Shown here piece after piece: positions 36,700-46,701 of a stretch of DNA of 64,000 nt; the stretch's first letter is position 1; each line of letters opens with the position of its first letter. This stretch comes from Methanobrevibacter sp. (GTDB lineage Archaea; Methanobacteriota; Methanobacteria; Methanobacteriales; Methanobacteriaceae): the NCBI RefSeq assembly GCF_015062935.1, contig NZ_SUTM01000008.1:1-64000 (forward strand). The letters run 5' to 3'. The position numbers and the translations under genes were made by a program. The notes beneath the pieces were generated by a model. The model saw only the letters and a program-made list of their open reading frames with translations, ran no database searches and had not been told where the DNA came from.

Positions 36700-37028
36700 T
36701 AACATTCCTCCTTTAAAATTTTATTCTGCTCATTTTTATTTAAAATAGTTAGCATGTCTATTATTTGATCGATTATTTCAGTATCTAAATCGAATTCTTC
36801 GCAAAGTCCATCAATTTTTTCATGTATTGCATCTTCCCTACTTTTATCATATATAGGCATTCCCAGATATTTTTTGGAAAGAGCAATATCTTTTGCAAGA
36901 GATGTTCTTTGAGAAATTAAACTAAATAATTCATTATCAATTTCATCAATACGATTTCTTGATTTTTTGAGAAGGTCCTCAGCTTCTTGCTTGTTATTGA
37001 AAGATTTTATTTCGTTTTCACTTTTCAA
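36699..37028 (-). CDS. Chorismate mutase (AroQ type)
   Basis: A stand-alone all-helical chorismate mutase of 109 aa that converts chorismate to prephenate for Phe/Tyr. The family pattern is clear: [44 protein letters not shown] 125-bp AT-rich gap separates it from shikimate kinase upstream, so it may have its own promoter. It is coupled to S17e at its 3' end. Confidence 0.92.
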   Translation of the reverse strand: MKSENEIKSFNNKQEAEDLLKKSRNRIDEIDNELFSLISQRTSLAKDIALSKKYLGMPIYDKSREDAIHEKIDGLCEEFDLDTEIIDQIIDMLTILNKNEQNKILKEEC

Positions 37029-37153
37029 AAAATCACCAAATTGATAATAATGATAATAATATAATTTATTATAATCCTAGTATATAAAGTATATGTTTAT
37101 TTACAGATTTTTTTCTAAAAAATAACACAGGTTAAAAATTGTGGAATAATCCA

Positions 37154-38020
37154 CTATAATAACTGACAACCCCTGTTATCAACACAGGTCTCTAAAACCC
37201 TGCCTTCATATTTACTCCAGGTTTCCTTAACCTCATCAATTGAATCATCACTGACAATAGCTACAAAAGATGAACCTGTTCCGGATAAACCTGAAGCCAA
37301 TGCACCCGCTTCCAGTGCATCAACAGCTATTTTGGAATCGAATCCCAATGTTGCTGAATAAATTAAGCCGTTCAGATTTAAAGCTTTAAAGTAATTTTTC
37401 TGTTTTGCAAATTCAAATGCTGTTTCAACCAGAGAAGAGAGCAGTTTCATTCTGTCAGGATTGGAATCCCCTGATTTTGAATAAAAATTAGGCATATATA
37501 CCAGAATAGGATGTTCCTCCATTTTTTCCTTTAAGATGAATTCCCTTTTTCTATTATCAGTTACGACAACGCCTCCAAAGTATGAAGCTGTTGCATCGTC
37601 AAAAGATCCTGTTATTGTTACACCAGCATCCAGAGATGCGTCAATAGCCATATTGATTATTTCCATATCATTTAAAGATTTTAGGTTAAACTCTTCGCTT
37701 ACAATGGACGATACTGCTTTGACGATTGCATTTGATGATGCGCTGCTACTGGACAGACCAGAAGCCATTGGTAAACTTGATTTTGTTTTTAAATCAATTC
37801 CAAAATCACTATCATTAATGTCATAATGGTTAAAAACCTTTTCCACACACAGTTTCATTAATTTGTCATCAGCACCAACATCATTGGAACATGTAATTGA
37901 CTCGGAGGTGGATTTTGCATCACATATTATATCCAACCCTATTCCAAAAGCTGAACCGAATCCTGTTGCAATAGCGTTTATGATTGTTGCTGAACCTGGA
38001 GATCTAACTGTTTTTTTCAT
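37154..38020 (-). CDS. aroK: Archaeal (GHMP-type) shikimate kinase
   Basis: Phosphorylates shikimate in aromatic amino-acid synthesis, using the archaeal GHMP-kinase fold rather than bacterial AroK. The 288-aa protein shows SPGSATIINAIATGFGSAFG, the ATP loop LPMASGLSSSSASSNA near residue 87, and the GSFDDATASYFGG and LSGTGSSFVAI blocks. The start shares one base with the stop of the glycosyltransferase upstream. Chorismate mutase follows, giving two steps of the pathway side by side. Confidence 0.93.
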   Translation of the reverse strand: MKKTVRSPGSATIINAIATGFGSAFGIGLDIICDAKSTSESITCSNDVGADDKLMKLCVEKVFNHYDINDSDFGIDLKTKSSLPMASGLSSSSASSNAIVKAVSSIVSEEFNLKSLNDMEIINMAIDASLDAGVTITGSFDDATASYFGGVVVTDNRKREFILKEKMEEHPILVYMPNFYSKSGDSNPDRMKLLSSLVETAFEFAKQKNYFKALNLNGLIYSATLGFDSKIAVDALEAGALASGLSGTGSSFVAIVSDDSIDEVKETWSKYEGRVLETCVDNRGCQLL

Positions 38021-39102
38021 TATTTAACCTCATCGTATGGAATGTCCACTTCTGAGAATTTCATTGAACGGTCCCTTGCATTTGATGCCAGAGTCAGTCT
38101 GAATTCCTCATCATTGATAACCTTATCAATTGCACCTGCAATGGATGATATCTTGTTCGGATCTACAAGCAAACCCACATCTTCAGTTATTATTTCGGTG
38201 ATTCCTCCGACATTACTTCCAATTACAGGTTTTCCACATGCCAATGCTTCAATCAATACCAGACCGAAACTTTCTGAAAAGGACGGTAAAACAAGAACAT
38301 CACAACTAGGAATGATATTTTCCACATCATCCCTTGAGCCTGTAAAGATTACATCCCGGATATTTTCTTCATCAACCTTCTTTTTAAGCTTTTTGTATAA
38401 TGGTCCATTTCCCACTATAACCAGATAGTAATCGCTGTTTGCAATCTTTTTAGCTTCAATCAATGATTCCACATTTTTCCTTTTAATGATGTTTCCTACA
38501 AATAAAACGATTGGTTTGTCAGTCAGGTTTAATTCTTTCTTAAAAGAAGTGTTTTCATCCAATGAAAATTTATTTACATCAACAGAATTCCAGGACAGTC
38601 TAGTTTTTTGAGATATTCCATTTACCCCGGTAGCTATTATTTCATGCCTTAAGGCATTACTTACAGCAAGAACACAATCTGCCCTTTTTAGAACATTTTT
38701 AATTGTGGAACGCATTAACGGCTGTTTTTTATAAACTTCAAACATGTCAGAGCCGTGTGCAGTAACGTATGTCTTTATGCCACGGGCATTTCCAACTTCA
38801 ACAGCTGCGGCTCCTGCAGGAAACAGATAATGGCCATGGATAATATCAATCTCCTCTTTATCCAGAAGATTTTCCAATGCTTTTTTAGCGTTCTTTTTAA
38901 ACATCAAACCTCTGACGCCCGGAATATTAAGACCTTTAGTTCCAATTACATGAATACCATCGATGTCCTGAATATCCTTATGAGGATAAGTAATTACATA
39001 AACTTCATGACCCTGCTTGACAAGTTCTTTAGATAATGTATGTATATGAACACCAACCCCACCAACATGAGGCGGAAACTGACCAACCATAGCTATTTTC
39101 AT
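38020..39102 (-). CDS. Glycosyltransferase family 4 (GT-B fold)
   Basis: A 360-aa GT4 glycosyltransferase: GQFPPHVGGVGVHIHTLSKE near the N-terminus, HGHYLFPAG and THAHGSD-like VTAHGSDMFE, the donor-site block LFVGNIIKRKNVESLIEA, and the late PSFSESFGLVLIEALACGKP with the E-x7-E motif. Donor and acceptor are unknown; surface glycan or glycolipid synthesis is likely. It overlaps shikimate kinase by one base. Confidence 0.88.
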   Translation of the reverse strand: MKIAMVGQFPPHVGGVGVHIHTLSKELVKQGHEVYVITYPHKDIQDIDGIHVIGTKGLNIPGVRGLMFKKNAKKALENLLDKEEIDIIHGHYLFPAGAAAVEVGNARGIKTYVTAHGSDMFEVYKKQPLMRSTIKNVLKRADCVLAVSNALRHEIIATGVNGISQKTRLSWNSVDVNKFSLDENTSFKKELNLTDKPIVLFVGNIIKRKNVESLIEAKKIANSDYYLVIVGNGPLYKKLKKKVDEENIRDVIFTGSRDDVENIIPSCDVLVLPSFSESFGLVLIEALACGKPVIGSNVGGITEIITEDVGLLVDPNKISSIAGAIDKVINDEEFRLTLASNARDRSMKFSEVDIPYDEVK

Positions 39103-39129
39103 AAAAAATTAACTCCACTAATTATAATA

Positions 39130-40206
39130 TTATCTTTTAAAGTTATTGTTTAAATAATTTCCTTCCATGTCCACTAAAATGACATTTAAATCTAAATCAA
39201 AACGCTGCAGGCATCTTTCATGAATTGCAGAGGCAATACTGTTTGAAACCTCAAAAGAGATATTGGTTTCATTCAGAATATCCATCATGTCATCTGTTGT
39301 TTTTGAATCATATAACCTTTGCAGTGTTTGTTTATCCGCTCCGCAAAGGGCGGCATGAGTAACCATTATTTCACGCCTTCCGTCAGCAACAGCGTGTTTT
39401 GTATCGAATATTCCTCCGGCGACCTTGATTAGTTTACCCATATGTCCAAAGTAAGTGAAATTGCATATTCCTCTTTTTTCAGCTTCTTCAAACATGAACC
39501 CTACAAAATTTCCGGTTTGAATTATATTCTCTTTTGAAACGTTGAGCTTTTTTAAGGCTAATTTTTCGCCTATATTGCCCGGAACAAAAATCAGGTCATC
39601 AATTCCGGATGCAAGAGCAACATCGATTTGTGTAACCATTGAATTTTTATATGCATCACTGGACATGGACCTTGCAATTCCTGTTGTTCCAAGAACGGAT
39701 ATTCCTCCGACAATGCCTAATTTAGGGTTCATTGTCTTTCTGGCAATTTCTTTGCCTTCGGGAATAGAAATTGTGACTTTAGCCACCTTGCCTTCAGGAA
39801 CTTTATCCTGTAAATTTTTAACAATCATACGTCTTGGCACAGGATTGATAGCATAATCTCCAACAGGAATCTGAAGACCTGGCTTTGTGATTTTTCCAAC
39901 ACCTTCACCGCCTGTGATAATTATATTGGACTCTTCAACAGATTTCTCAATCAGTTCAACAGTTGCAATTATCTCAAGGTTAACAGTAACGTCAGGATCA
40001 TTATAAGGATTTTTATGAGCGCTGGCCTGTGCTTTAAAATTAGATAATTTCTTGCAGTCATCAATAATAATATCCAAAGTTTTTTTAGGAGTTTCGACCT
40101 TAACACATACAATGTCTTCAGAATCCAAAAGGACATCAAGTGCCGCAAGAGAACAAGCCGTAGCAATGGTTCCTGTTGTTACCCCAGTATAATTATCATT
40201 AGTCAT
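39130..40206 (-). CDS. cbiD: Cobalt-precorrin-5B (C1)-methyltransferase
   Basis: CbiD methylates C1 in the anaerobic cobalamin pathway. The 358-aa protein has GVTTGTIATACSLAALDVLL at the N-terminus, GGEGVGKITKPGLQIPVGDYAINPVPRRM, and GGISVLGTTGIARSMS; the C-terminal part includes FTYFGHMGKLIKVAGGIFDTKH. Cobamides are needed by methyl-H4MPT:CoM methyltransferase. No other cbi biosynthetic gene is adjacent. Confidence 0.95.
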   Translation of the reverse strand: MTNDNYTGVTTGTIATACSLAALDVLLDSEDIVCVKVETPKKTLDIIIDDCKKLSNFKAQASAHKNPYNDPDVTVNLEIIATVELIEKSVEESNIIITGGEGVGKITKPGLQIPVGDYAINPVPRRMIVKNLQDKVPEGKVAKVTISIPEGKEIARKTMNPKLGIVGGISVLGTTGIARSMSSDAYKNSMVTQIDVALASGIDDLIFVPGNIGEKLALKKLNVSKENIIQTGNFVGFMFEEAEKRGICNFTYFGHMGKLIKVAGGIFDTKHAVADGRREIMVTHAALCGADKQTLQRLYDSKTTDDMMDILNETNISFEVSNSIASAIHERCLQRFDLDLNVILVDMEGNYLNNNFKR

Positions 40207-40238
40207 TTTAACTAAAAAAGAATAAAAAAAGAGAGAAC

Positions 40239-40502
40239 CTATAATTTAGATTCTAATGCAGAAATGAGCTCATCATCACTTGGTGCTCCGACAAAAGTAA
40301 CTTCACCGTCAATTACAATTGTAGGTACAGCCATGATTTGATAATTGATTGCTTTTTCCCTATTTTCGTTGCTTTCATCAATTTTTAATACTTCAACATC
40401 AATAGAATCGCCTAATTTATCTTTTGCTACTTGAGCAGCATCAATTGCTGCAGGACAATGAGGACATGAGTTAGTTGAAAATACTTCTACTTTAATTGCC
40501 AT
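40239..40502 (-). CDS. Thioredoxin/glutaredoxin-like protein
   Basis: An 87-aa minimal thioredoxin-fold protein with a CPHC active site (STNSCPHCPAAIDA) and the cis-proline motif AVPTIVIDGEV near residue 60. It belongs to the small methanogen thioredoxins of the MJ0307 type, which reduce disulfides in target enzymes. A weak GGAG-like site lies upstream of the ATG. It lies 32 bp upstream of cbiD and may share its transcript. Confidence 0.9.
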   Translation of the reverse strand: MAIKVEVFSTNSCPHCPAAIDAAQVAKDKLGDSIDVEVLKIDESNENREKAINYQIMAVPTIVIDGEVTFVGAPSDDELISALESKL

Positions 40503-40623
40503 TATAAAATCTCCTTATTTTTGTAAGTGATTTTATTTTAACTAATATATAATGTTTACCCACAATATTACTAACCAAATGCTCTCTGCAAATATTTATT
40601 ATATATAAAAAAATAAAATTTAA

Positions 40624-42702
40624 ATGATTAAAATGGAGTCTTTACCAACAGAAATTAAAACAATAATTAACAGCGCATATCCCTACATTAAAGATTTCAA
40701 TCCTGCGCAAAAAGCAGTAATTGAATCCGGATATCTGGATGATTCATCAAATTATATTATTTGTATACCTACTGCCAGTGGAAAAACAGTATTGGGAGTT
40801 TTACCTGCTTTAAAAACAATTCTAAATGGAGGAAAAGCAGTTTATGCAGCGCCTCTTCTTTCAATACAGAACGAGAAAGTAAAAGAATTTAAAGCATTTG
40901 AAGAACACGGAATCAAAGTGGGCAAACATCCTTCCAGTGCAGATTTATCAGTGATGGTTTTTGAATCATTTGATGCACTAACACGTTTTTCATGGGACAA
41001 TTTGCGCGATGTAGATACCTTAATCATAGATGAGTTTCATATGATCGGCGAGTTTACACGTGGACCAACACTTGAAGCGGCAATAACACGTGCAAAAATC
41101 ATAAACCCGTCAATGAGAATAATTGCCCTTTCTGCAACCTTAAGAAATATAGAGGAAATTGAAGGATGGCTTGAAGGAACCTGCGTAGAACATGACTACA
41201 GACCTGTGCCATTGAATAAGGAAGTGCTAGACGCTGAAATGTTCAATACCAAAAATAAAAATGATGTTATTGTAAAAGTAATCGAAAAGGCAATAAAAGA
41301 CAAATCACAAGCATTGGCATTTGTATCCACAAGAAGATTTACCGAAAGTCTGGCGACTTACGTTTCAGGCAAAATCAATAAAAAAATCAATGTGGAACAA
41401 AGAAAAAGATTCAAGGAAGTTGCTGAGAAGCTTCTAGAAGTTCCTAAAAAGAAGGGGTCACTTCCAACAACAACCTGTGTTAAACTGGCCGAAGCGGCTG
41501 AAAAAGGGGTTGCATTCCACCATGCAGGATTATTCAATGAACAGAAAGAAATCATTGAAGATGAATTCAGAAAAGGAAATATCCTGATGATTACCGCAAC
41601 ACCAAGCTTAATGTACGGTGTAAATTTACCGTCAAAAACTGTTGTAATCAGAGACCATACACGCTGGACAAGCAATGGTCCTCAACCGATTCCTGTTTTT
41701 GATTATGAACAGATGTCAGGAAGAGCCGGAAGACCACAATATGATGATGTAGGATATTCATATCTCGTTGCCAAAACCATGGATGAAGCTCAAAACCTGC
41801 AGGAATATTATGTTGAGGGTGAAATCGAGCTTACCAATTCCAAATTAATCGACAATAAAGACGCAATTTATAGACAGATCATAGCGCAGATTGCATCCAC
41901 ACTTTCAAAAGATTTAGAAGATTTAACTGACTTTTTTGGAAAAACACTCTACGGATACCAAATGAGCAACAACCCGTCAATGGCATTGTTTGCAGAGGAC
42001 AGCTTAAGATTTGAACTTGAAAGTGCACTGGAATTCCTACTCCACAATGGAATAATCAGAGCAACACCTGAAGGTCTTAAGACTACTGATTTCGGTAATC
42101 TAATAGCTAAATCCAATTACTCCGTTGAAACAGCAGTGAAAATCAAAGAGTACATTTCAACAATGAACGAAATGAATACTGAAGAATTTATATATGCACT
42201 GTCTGAAACTCCTGATTTGCCTTTAATATCATTTAAAGGAAGGAAATCAAAAGATCCTGTCAGGGACAAGTTGTCAGAAGTCGGATTATTTGCAGTGGAT
42301 ATTGGTAATCCTGAAGCTACAACCGTTTCACTTATTGAATGGGTCAATGAGAGAAACGAATATGAAATTGAAAACAAGTATAATGTCTATTCCGCTTCAA
42401 CAAGGCGTTCAGCTTATGAAGCATCCAGACTCGTGAGATTTGCCAAAAATACTTCCGAAGTGTTGGGAAACTATTCCAACCTCAGGGACTTTGACATATT
42501 GTCTGCAAGACTGTATTATGGTGTTAAAAATGACATTATCCCATTGGTTGTAGGTGTTAAAAGGTTAGGTAGAAAAAGAGCCAGAAACATTGTCAAAATT
42601 TTCGGCAATGATTTAAGTGGAGTTTCTGAAAAAGAGCTGCAGCAAATCGAAGGAATAGGGCCTAAACTTGCTGAAAAAATAAGATTATTTGTAGAAAACT
42701 AG
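40624..42702 (+). CDS. hel308: Hel308-family superfamily 2 DNA helicase
   Basis: An ATP-dependent 3'-5' helicase for stalled replication forks, 692 aa. It shows PTASGKT (Walker A, about 49-55), DEFH (136-139, in place of DEAH/DExH), SATL near 174, FHHAGL, TPSLMYGVNLP, QMSGRAGRP near 363, and a C-terminal helix-hairpin-helix (VKRLGRKRARNIVKIFG, then QIEGIGPKLAEKI). A TATA-like stretch (ATTATATATAAAA) ends about 10-15 nt before the ATG, so a leaderless or very short leader is likely. Confidence 0.93.
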   Translation: MIKMESLPTEIKTIINSAYPYIKDFNPAQKAVIESGYLDDSSNYIICIPTASGKTVLGVLPALKTILNGGKAVYAAPLLSIQNEKVKEFKAFEEHGIKVGKHPSSADLSVMVFESFDALTRFSWDNLRDVDTLIIDEFHMIGEFTRGPTLEAAITRAKIINPSMRIIALSATLRNIEEIEGWLEGTCVEHDYRPVPLNKEVLDAEMFNTKNKNDVIVKVIEKAIKDKSQALAFVSTRRFTESLATYVSGKINKKINVEQRKRFKEVAEKLLEVPKKKGSLPTTTCVKLAEAAEKGVAFHHAGLFNEQKEIIEDEFRKGNILMITATPSLMYGVNLPSKTVVIRDHTRWTSNGPQPIPVFDYEQMSGRAGRPQYDDVGYSYLVAKTMDEAQNLQEYYVEGEIELTNSKLIDNKDAIYRQIIAQIASTLSKDLEDLTDFFGKTLYGYQMSNNPSMALFAEDSLRFELESALEFLLHNGIIRATPEGLKTTDFGNLIAKSNYSVETAVKIKEYISTMNEMNTEEFIYALSETPDLPLISFKGRKSKDPVRDKLSEVGLFAVDIGNPEATTVSLIEWVNERNEYEIENKYNVYSASTRRSAYEASRLVRFAKNTSEVLGNYSNLRDFDILSARLYYGVKNDIIPLVVGVKRLGRKRARNIVKIFGNDLSGVSEKELQQIEGIGPKLAEKIRLFVEN

Positions 42703-42747
42703 TGTTTCAAATTATACAAAACTAAAAATAAAAAAACGGAGGTGAAA

Positions 42748-43047
42748 TTAACCTCCTCCTTCAGCAACACTAGAATCCATTTCCATGTTTTCTAACCTTG
42801 CTGCTTTTTCTTTTAATGCCTCAATATCCAATTCATCATCGCCATCATCATAAGTTCTTTTCTTTAAATCCTTTTCATCAAGCAATTCGACTAGATTTGA
42901 GCGATACCACAGATTTGTCTTATCGATTTTGACCCAATCAACACCATTATTGGTTTTAATATCTAAAACCTTACCGATTGTGCCTGTATCGACATATCTT
43001 ACATGTGAATCAAGAGTAATCTCTTTTTCTCTTGCATCAAAAGCCAT
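42748..43047 (-). CDS. DUF2098 family protein
   Basis: A 99-aa protein matching DUF2098 of methanogens: DSHVRYVDTGTIGKVLDIK, VDWVKIDKTNLWYRSNLVE, then an acidic helical tail ending EGGG. The N-terminal two thirds look like a small beta barrel. Role unknown. It follows the PRC-barrel gene by 16 bp and is probably co-transcribed with it. It converges with hel308. Confidence 0.7.
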   Translation of the reverse strand: MAFDAREKEITLDSHVRYVDTGTIGKVLDIKTNNGVDWVKIDKTNLWYRSNLVELLDEKDLKKRTYDDGDDELDIEALKEKAARLENMEMDSSVAEGGG

Positions 43048-43063
43048 GAATATTACCTTTTAA

Positions 43064-43339
43064 TTATTCTTCGTCGTCTTCAACTTCAATAGTAGCTTCA
43101 ACTGTTTCTTCTTCTACTTCTTTAGGGATTTCTTTGTTTAAGATAACGTATGCACCGATAGTAGCAACGTCTTCGAATAAAATGCCAATTTCATCTTTAG
43201 AGAAGAGATTTTTTTGTAAAGTTAAAGTAAGACCGGTGATTGCACCAGATTCTGGGTCGAAATCAACGTCATCAACTTTTCCTACTTCATATGCGTTTTT
43301 ATCTAATACAGTACAACCTAATAATTCTTTTACTTTCAT
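43064..43339 (-). CDS. PRC-barrel domain protein
   Basis: A 91-aa protein with one PRC-barrel (ELLGCTVLDKNAYEVGKVDD, then GAITGLTLTLQKNLFSKDEI, then ATIGAYVILNKEI) and a very acidic C-terminus rich in Glu. Similar in kind to the barrel at 25802 but not closely alike. GGTGA lies before the ATG. First of two genes with DUF2098, divergent from elp3. Confidence 0.8.
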   Translation of the reverse strand: MKVKELLGCTVLDKNAYEVGKVDDVDFDPESGAITGLTLTLQKNLFSKDEIGILFEDVATIGAYVILNKEIPKEVEEETVEATIEVEDDEE

Positions 43340-43443
43340 TTTTTCACCTTCTAAAAAAGTTATCTATATTTATAAATATAAATCATTAAGTATTTAAATA
43401 AAACCTATATATAAAATTAACTATTAAATCAGGTAGTGAAAAA

Positions 43444-45108
43444 ATGGAAAATGCATGTCGGATAATTATAAATGACATTTTAGATGGAAAAATATCTACT
43501 CGACGGGAACTTGAAGTTGAAAAAAGACAGCTTTGTCGTGATTTAAAACTTTCAAAGTTCATGAGCAATGCAGATATTCTAAGATATGCAAAACCCGAAG
43601 AAAAAGAACTTGTTTCAGGAATTTTAAAGAAAAAACCTACAAGGACAATGTCCGGAGTTGCAATTGTTGCCGTGATGTGCCATCCGCATAAATGCCCTCA
43701 TGGAAGATGCCTATACTGTCCTGAAAGCGATATCGCTCCTCCAAGCTATACCGGAGAGGAGCCTGCGGCACTTAGAGGCAGAATGTATGAATTTCATCCA
43801 TATGTCCAATGCTTCAACAGACTGAAACAGTTAAAGCAAATCGGACATCCTATCGATAAGGTGGAGCTAATAATAATGGGCGGAACATTCCCTTCAAGAG
43901 ATTTATGTTATCAGGAATGGTTCGTTTCACAATGCCTGAAGGCAATGACTGATTTCGGATTAATAATTGAAAATAAACCAACTAATTTTGAGTATAATCT
44001 TGATCATGATGAAATAAGAGGCTTTGAAAATGGAGTGCTGAAAGCATATCCTCCAAATGATTATGTCCTGATAAGCGATGTTCAAAAGGCAAATGAAAAT
44101 TCCAAGGTAAGATGTGTTGGAATGACATTTGAAACAAGACCGGATTACTGTAAAAAAGACCACATCAATAGAATGCTGGACTTTGGAGTAACACGAGTTG
44201 AACTGGGAGTTCAAACATTGTCCGATGAACTGTACAGGAAAATTAAAAGGGGACATACAATAGCTGACGTTATTGAATCCAATCAGCTCTTAAGAGATTC
44301 CGCCATAAAGGTGGCCATGCATATGATGCCGGGATTATTCGCCGATGAAAAACAGGACTTGAAAATGTTTAAAAAGCTGTTTAGCGATGATAACTTCAAA
44401 CCTGACATGCTTAAAATTTACCCATGCCTTGTAACAAAAGGCAGCGAATTATATGACATGTGGATTAACGGAGAATACGAACCGTACAGTGATGAGGAAG
44501 CTGTGGAATTAATAGCTAAAGTTAAGGAAATTCTTCCGAAATGGGTTAGAACCATGAGAATTCAAAGAGATATCCCTTCAACACTGATTGAAGCGGGCGT
44601 TAAAAAATCCAATTTGGGGGAACTCGTCTACAATAAACTGGAAGAAAAGCATGTCAACTGCAAATGTATCAGATGCCGTGAAATAGGTCATAAGAAAACT
44701 TCAAGGGAATATGAATTAAACGATTTTGAGCTTTTCAACGAGAAATACAATGCATGCAACGGTGAAGAAAATTTCATTTCATTTGAAGACGTCAATGAGG
44801 AAAGTATTGCTGGATTTTTAAGATTGCGTTTTCCTTCAAAAGATCATTTCCGCCAGGAAATTACAGACAAGACATCTCTTGTTAGGGAATTGCATGTTTA
44901 TGGAAACATGATAAAAATAGGAGATAAAAACCCGACTATTGGCCAGCACACAGGATTTGGCGAAAAACTCCTTAAAGAAGCTGAAAATTTATCCATAGAT
45001 AAAGGATACGAGGAAATGGCTATAATAAGTGGAATCGGTTCAAGAAACTATTATCGTAAATTCGGATATGAAAAAGTTGGACCGTACATGATTAAAAAAA
45101 TAGCATGA
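43444..45108 (+). CDS. elp3: Elp3-family tRNA U34 modification enzyme (radical SAM/acetyltransferase)
   Basis: Makes the carboxymethyl group at C5 of wobble uridine from acetyl-CoA. The 554-aa protein carries the Elp3 cluster motif [16 protein letters not shown] near residue 80, [25 protein letters not shown], and [11 protein letters not shown]. The last ~120 residues are a GNAT domain ([37 protein letters not shown]). It works without other Elongator subunits in archaea. A weak GTGAA lies before the ATG. Confidence 0.96.
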   Translation: MENACRIIINDILDGKISTRRELEVEKRQLCRDLKLSKFMSNADILRYAKPEEKELVSGILKKKPTRTMSGVAIVAVMCHPHKCPHGRCLYCPESDIAPPSYTGEEPAALRGRMYEFHPYVQCFNRLKQLKQIGHPIDKVELIIMGGTFPSRDLCYQEWFVSQCLKAMTDFGLIIENKPTNFEYNLDHDEIRGFENGVLKAYPPNDYVLISDVQKANENSKVRCVGMTFETRPDYCKKDHINRMLDFGVTRVELGVQTLSDELYRKIKRGHTIADVIESNQLLRDSAIKVAMHMMPGLFADEKQDLKMFKKLFSDDNFKPDMLKIYPCLVTKGSELYDMWINGEYEPYSDEEAVELIAKVKEILPKWVRTMRIQRDIPSTLIEAGVKKSNLGELVYNKLEEKHVNCKCIRCREIGHKKTSREYELNDFELFNEKYNACNGEENFISFEDVNEESIAGFLRLRFPSKDHFRQEITDKTSLVRELHVYGNMIKIGDKNPTIGQHTGFGEKLLKEAENLSIDKGYEEMAIISGIGSRNYYRKFGYEKVGPYMIKKIA

Positions 45109-45161
45109 TAATATTTAAATACTTATTCGTATAAATACTAACTAATTAAGAGAGTGGTAAT

Positions 45162-45899
45162 ATGGTAATATATAATATAAAAAATTCAAAGGAATTAGCT
45201 AGTTACATTAACTATACTAATTTAAACAACATGATAACTGAAAAGGAAATGACTGAATTTCTTGAAAAAGCAAAGGAATTAAATTTCAATTCCGTAGTTA
45301 TCTCTCCAACATACGTGCCATTAGCAAAAGAAATTTTAAAAGATACAAATATTAAAGTAGGCAGCGTAATCGGATTCCCATTAGGTTTTGAAGACAGTGA
45401 AAGTAAAATTGCAAATGCCAAAACCTTAATTGACAAAGGAGTCGATGAACTTGAAGTAGTTTTAAATTTAAGCTATTTAAAAGATGAAAAATACGAATTA
45501 CTTGAAAATGAAATTAAAGCCATAAAAGAAGTTGTTGGAGATAAAATATTAAAAGTGATTATTGAAACCAAAGCACTGGAAGATTATGAAAAAGCAAATG
45601 CCGCAAAATTAGCGGAAAAATGTGGTGCTCAGGTTGTAAAGACTGCAACAGGATTCGTATCACCAAACCACATCTATGAAAATGTAAATGATATAAATAT
45701 CTTTTTAAAACATGCTCCAAAAATCAAAATTGAAATTTACGGCGGCATTAACGAATACAAATTCGCTAACCAGATTTTAACTGCAGGAGCAGATAAAATC
45801 GGAAGTGACATGGGTTATGAAATAGTTAAAAGATATAAAGACTTAAGAGAAAACACCCAAGTAACACCAAAACCAATCACATTGACAAAAAAAGATTGA
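45162..45899 (+). CDS. deoC: Deoxyribose-phosphate aldolase
   Basis: A class I aldolase splitting 2-deoxyribose 5-phosphate to glyceraldehyde 3-phosphate and acetaldehyde. The 245-aa length fits. Visible signatures are VGSVIGFPLGFEDSESKIAN, LKVIIETKAL with the Schiff-base Lys region, and VKTATGFVSPNHIY with the second active-site Lys. GAGAGTGGT serves as ribosome site. It lies 53 bp after elp3 on the same strand; a TATA-like ATTTAAATA in the gap suggests its own promoter. Confidence 0.93.
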   Translation: MVIYNIKNSKELASYINYTNLNNMITEKEMTEFLEKAKELNFNSVVISPTYVPLAKEILKDTNIKVGSVIGFPLGFEDSESKIANAKTLIDKGVDELEVVLNLSYLKDEKYELLENEIKAIKEVVGDKILKVIIETKALEDYEKANAAKLAEKCGAQVVKTATGFVSPNHIYENVNDINIFLKHAPKIKIEIYGGINEYKFANQILTAGADKIGSDMGYEIVKRYKDLRENTQVTPKPITLTKKD

Positions 45900-46000
45900 A
45901 TGGACCCTCCATTTAATCTAAATACTCTTTTTTTAAAAAAAAATTACGCTAAAATTAGCAAGAGTAATGAAAAAAAATAATTAAAAATAGTAAGAAAGAA

Positions 46001-46073
46001 TGCCATGTGCCGGACTTGAACCAGCGACATCTAGATCTTCAGTCTAGCGTTCTCCCATCTGAACTAACATGGC
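46001..46073 (-). tRNA. tRNA-Phe (GAA)
   Basis: A 73-nt cloverleaf read from the minus strand. Acceptor stem GCCATGT with ACATGGC, D stem GTTC/GAAC, anticodon stem CTAGA/TCTAG with loop CTGAAGA (anticodon GAA), T arm GCTGG-TTCAAGT-CCGGC, discriminator A. CCA is not encoded. It follows tRNA-Val by 3 bp and is on the same transcript. Confidence 0.95.
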
Positions 46074-46076
46074 ATA

Positions 46077-46148
46077 TGGACCGAACGAGATTCGAACTCG
46101 TGATCTCCTCCACGTCAAAGAGGAATCATACCCCTAGACCACCGGTCC
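46077..46148 (-). tRNA. tRNA-Val (GAC)
   Basis: A 72-nt cloverleaf on the minus strand. Acceptor GGACCGG with TCGGTCC (one G-U), anticodon stem CCTCT/GGAGG with loop TTGACGT giving anticodon GAC, T arm ACGAG-TTCGAAT-CTCGT. First of two tRNAs, 3 bp before tRNA-Phe. CCA is not encoded. A TATA box (46179-46187) lies about 30 bp upstream. Confidence 0.92.
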
Positions 46149-46178
46149 TATACAACATTATAATATTTAAAACAAGTA

Positions 46179-46187
46179 ATATATAAA
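46179..46187 (-). promoter_or_regulatory. TATA box of the tRNA-Val/tRNA-Phe unit
   Basis: Minus-strand TTTATATAT within AAGTTTATATATTAC lies 31-39 bp upstream of the mature tRNA-Val 5' end. Transcription would begin a few bases before the tRNA. Confidence 0.6.
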
Positions 46188-46302
46188 CTTTACTAAATTA
46201 TATAGAACAAGTAGTGGAAATAAAAATAAAAAAAATTGACCAAAGAAATGGCCAATAGATTTTATTCTTAAAAGCTTTTTTGAAAATAAACAATTAGTAA
46301 AT

Positions 46303-46503
46303 CTATTTGATTGCTAATTTGATATCTTCAGCTTTTACAGTTTTTCTACCAGCGTGGCGTGCGAAATTTACAGCTTTTTGTGCGATTTCGTCACCTTTTT
46401 CTTCTAATGCTTCAGCTAATGCAATTTTTGCATCGTCACTAATTCTTTGTGCGCCAGCATTTTTTAAGATACGACCGACTGGTGCGATTGGTAATTCACT
46501 CAT
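46303..46503 (-). CDS. Archaeal histone
   Basis: A 66-aa tailless histone-fold DNA-packaging protein: [59 protein letters not shown]. Three helices with no tails, as in HMfA/HMfB. GGAGGTG precedes the ATG, a strong ribosome site for an abundant protein. It is flanked by AT-rich spacers of 150-200 bp and transcribed alone. Confidence 0.97.
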   Translation of the reverse strand: MSELPIAPVGRILKNAGAQRISDDAKIALAEALEEKGDEIAQKAVNFARHAGRKTVKAEDIKLAIK

Positions 46504-46701
46504 TATTACACCTCCAATTAAAAGATAGTATAAAATAGTATATAAAGGTATCGGTAAAAATGATTAATAATCGTCCATATTATAGTACATCAACTATTTT
46601 TATATGCTTTTCAAATTCAAATAATAATATACATATTAAAAAAAATTAAAGCAAAAAAATAGGTGAAAATATAAAAAAAAGATATAATATAAAATTAAAA
46701 A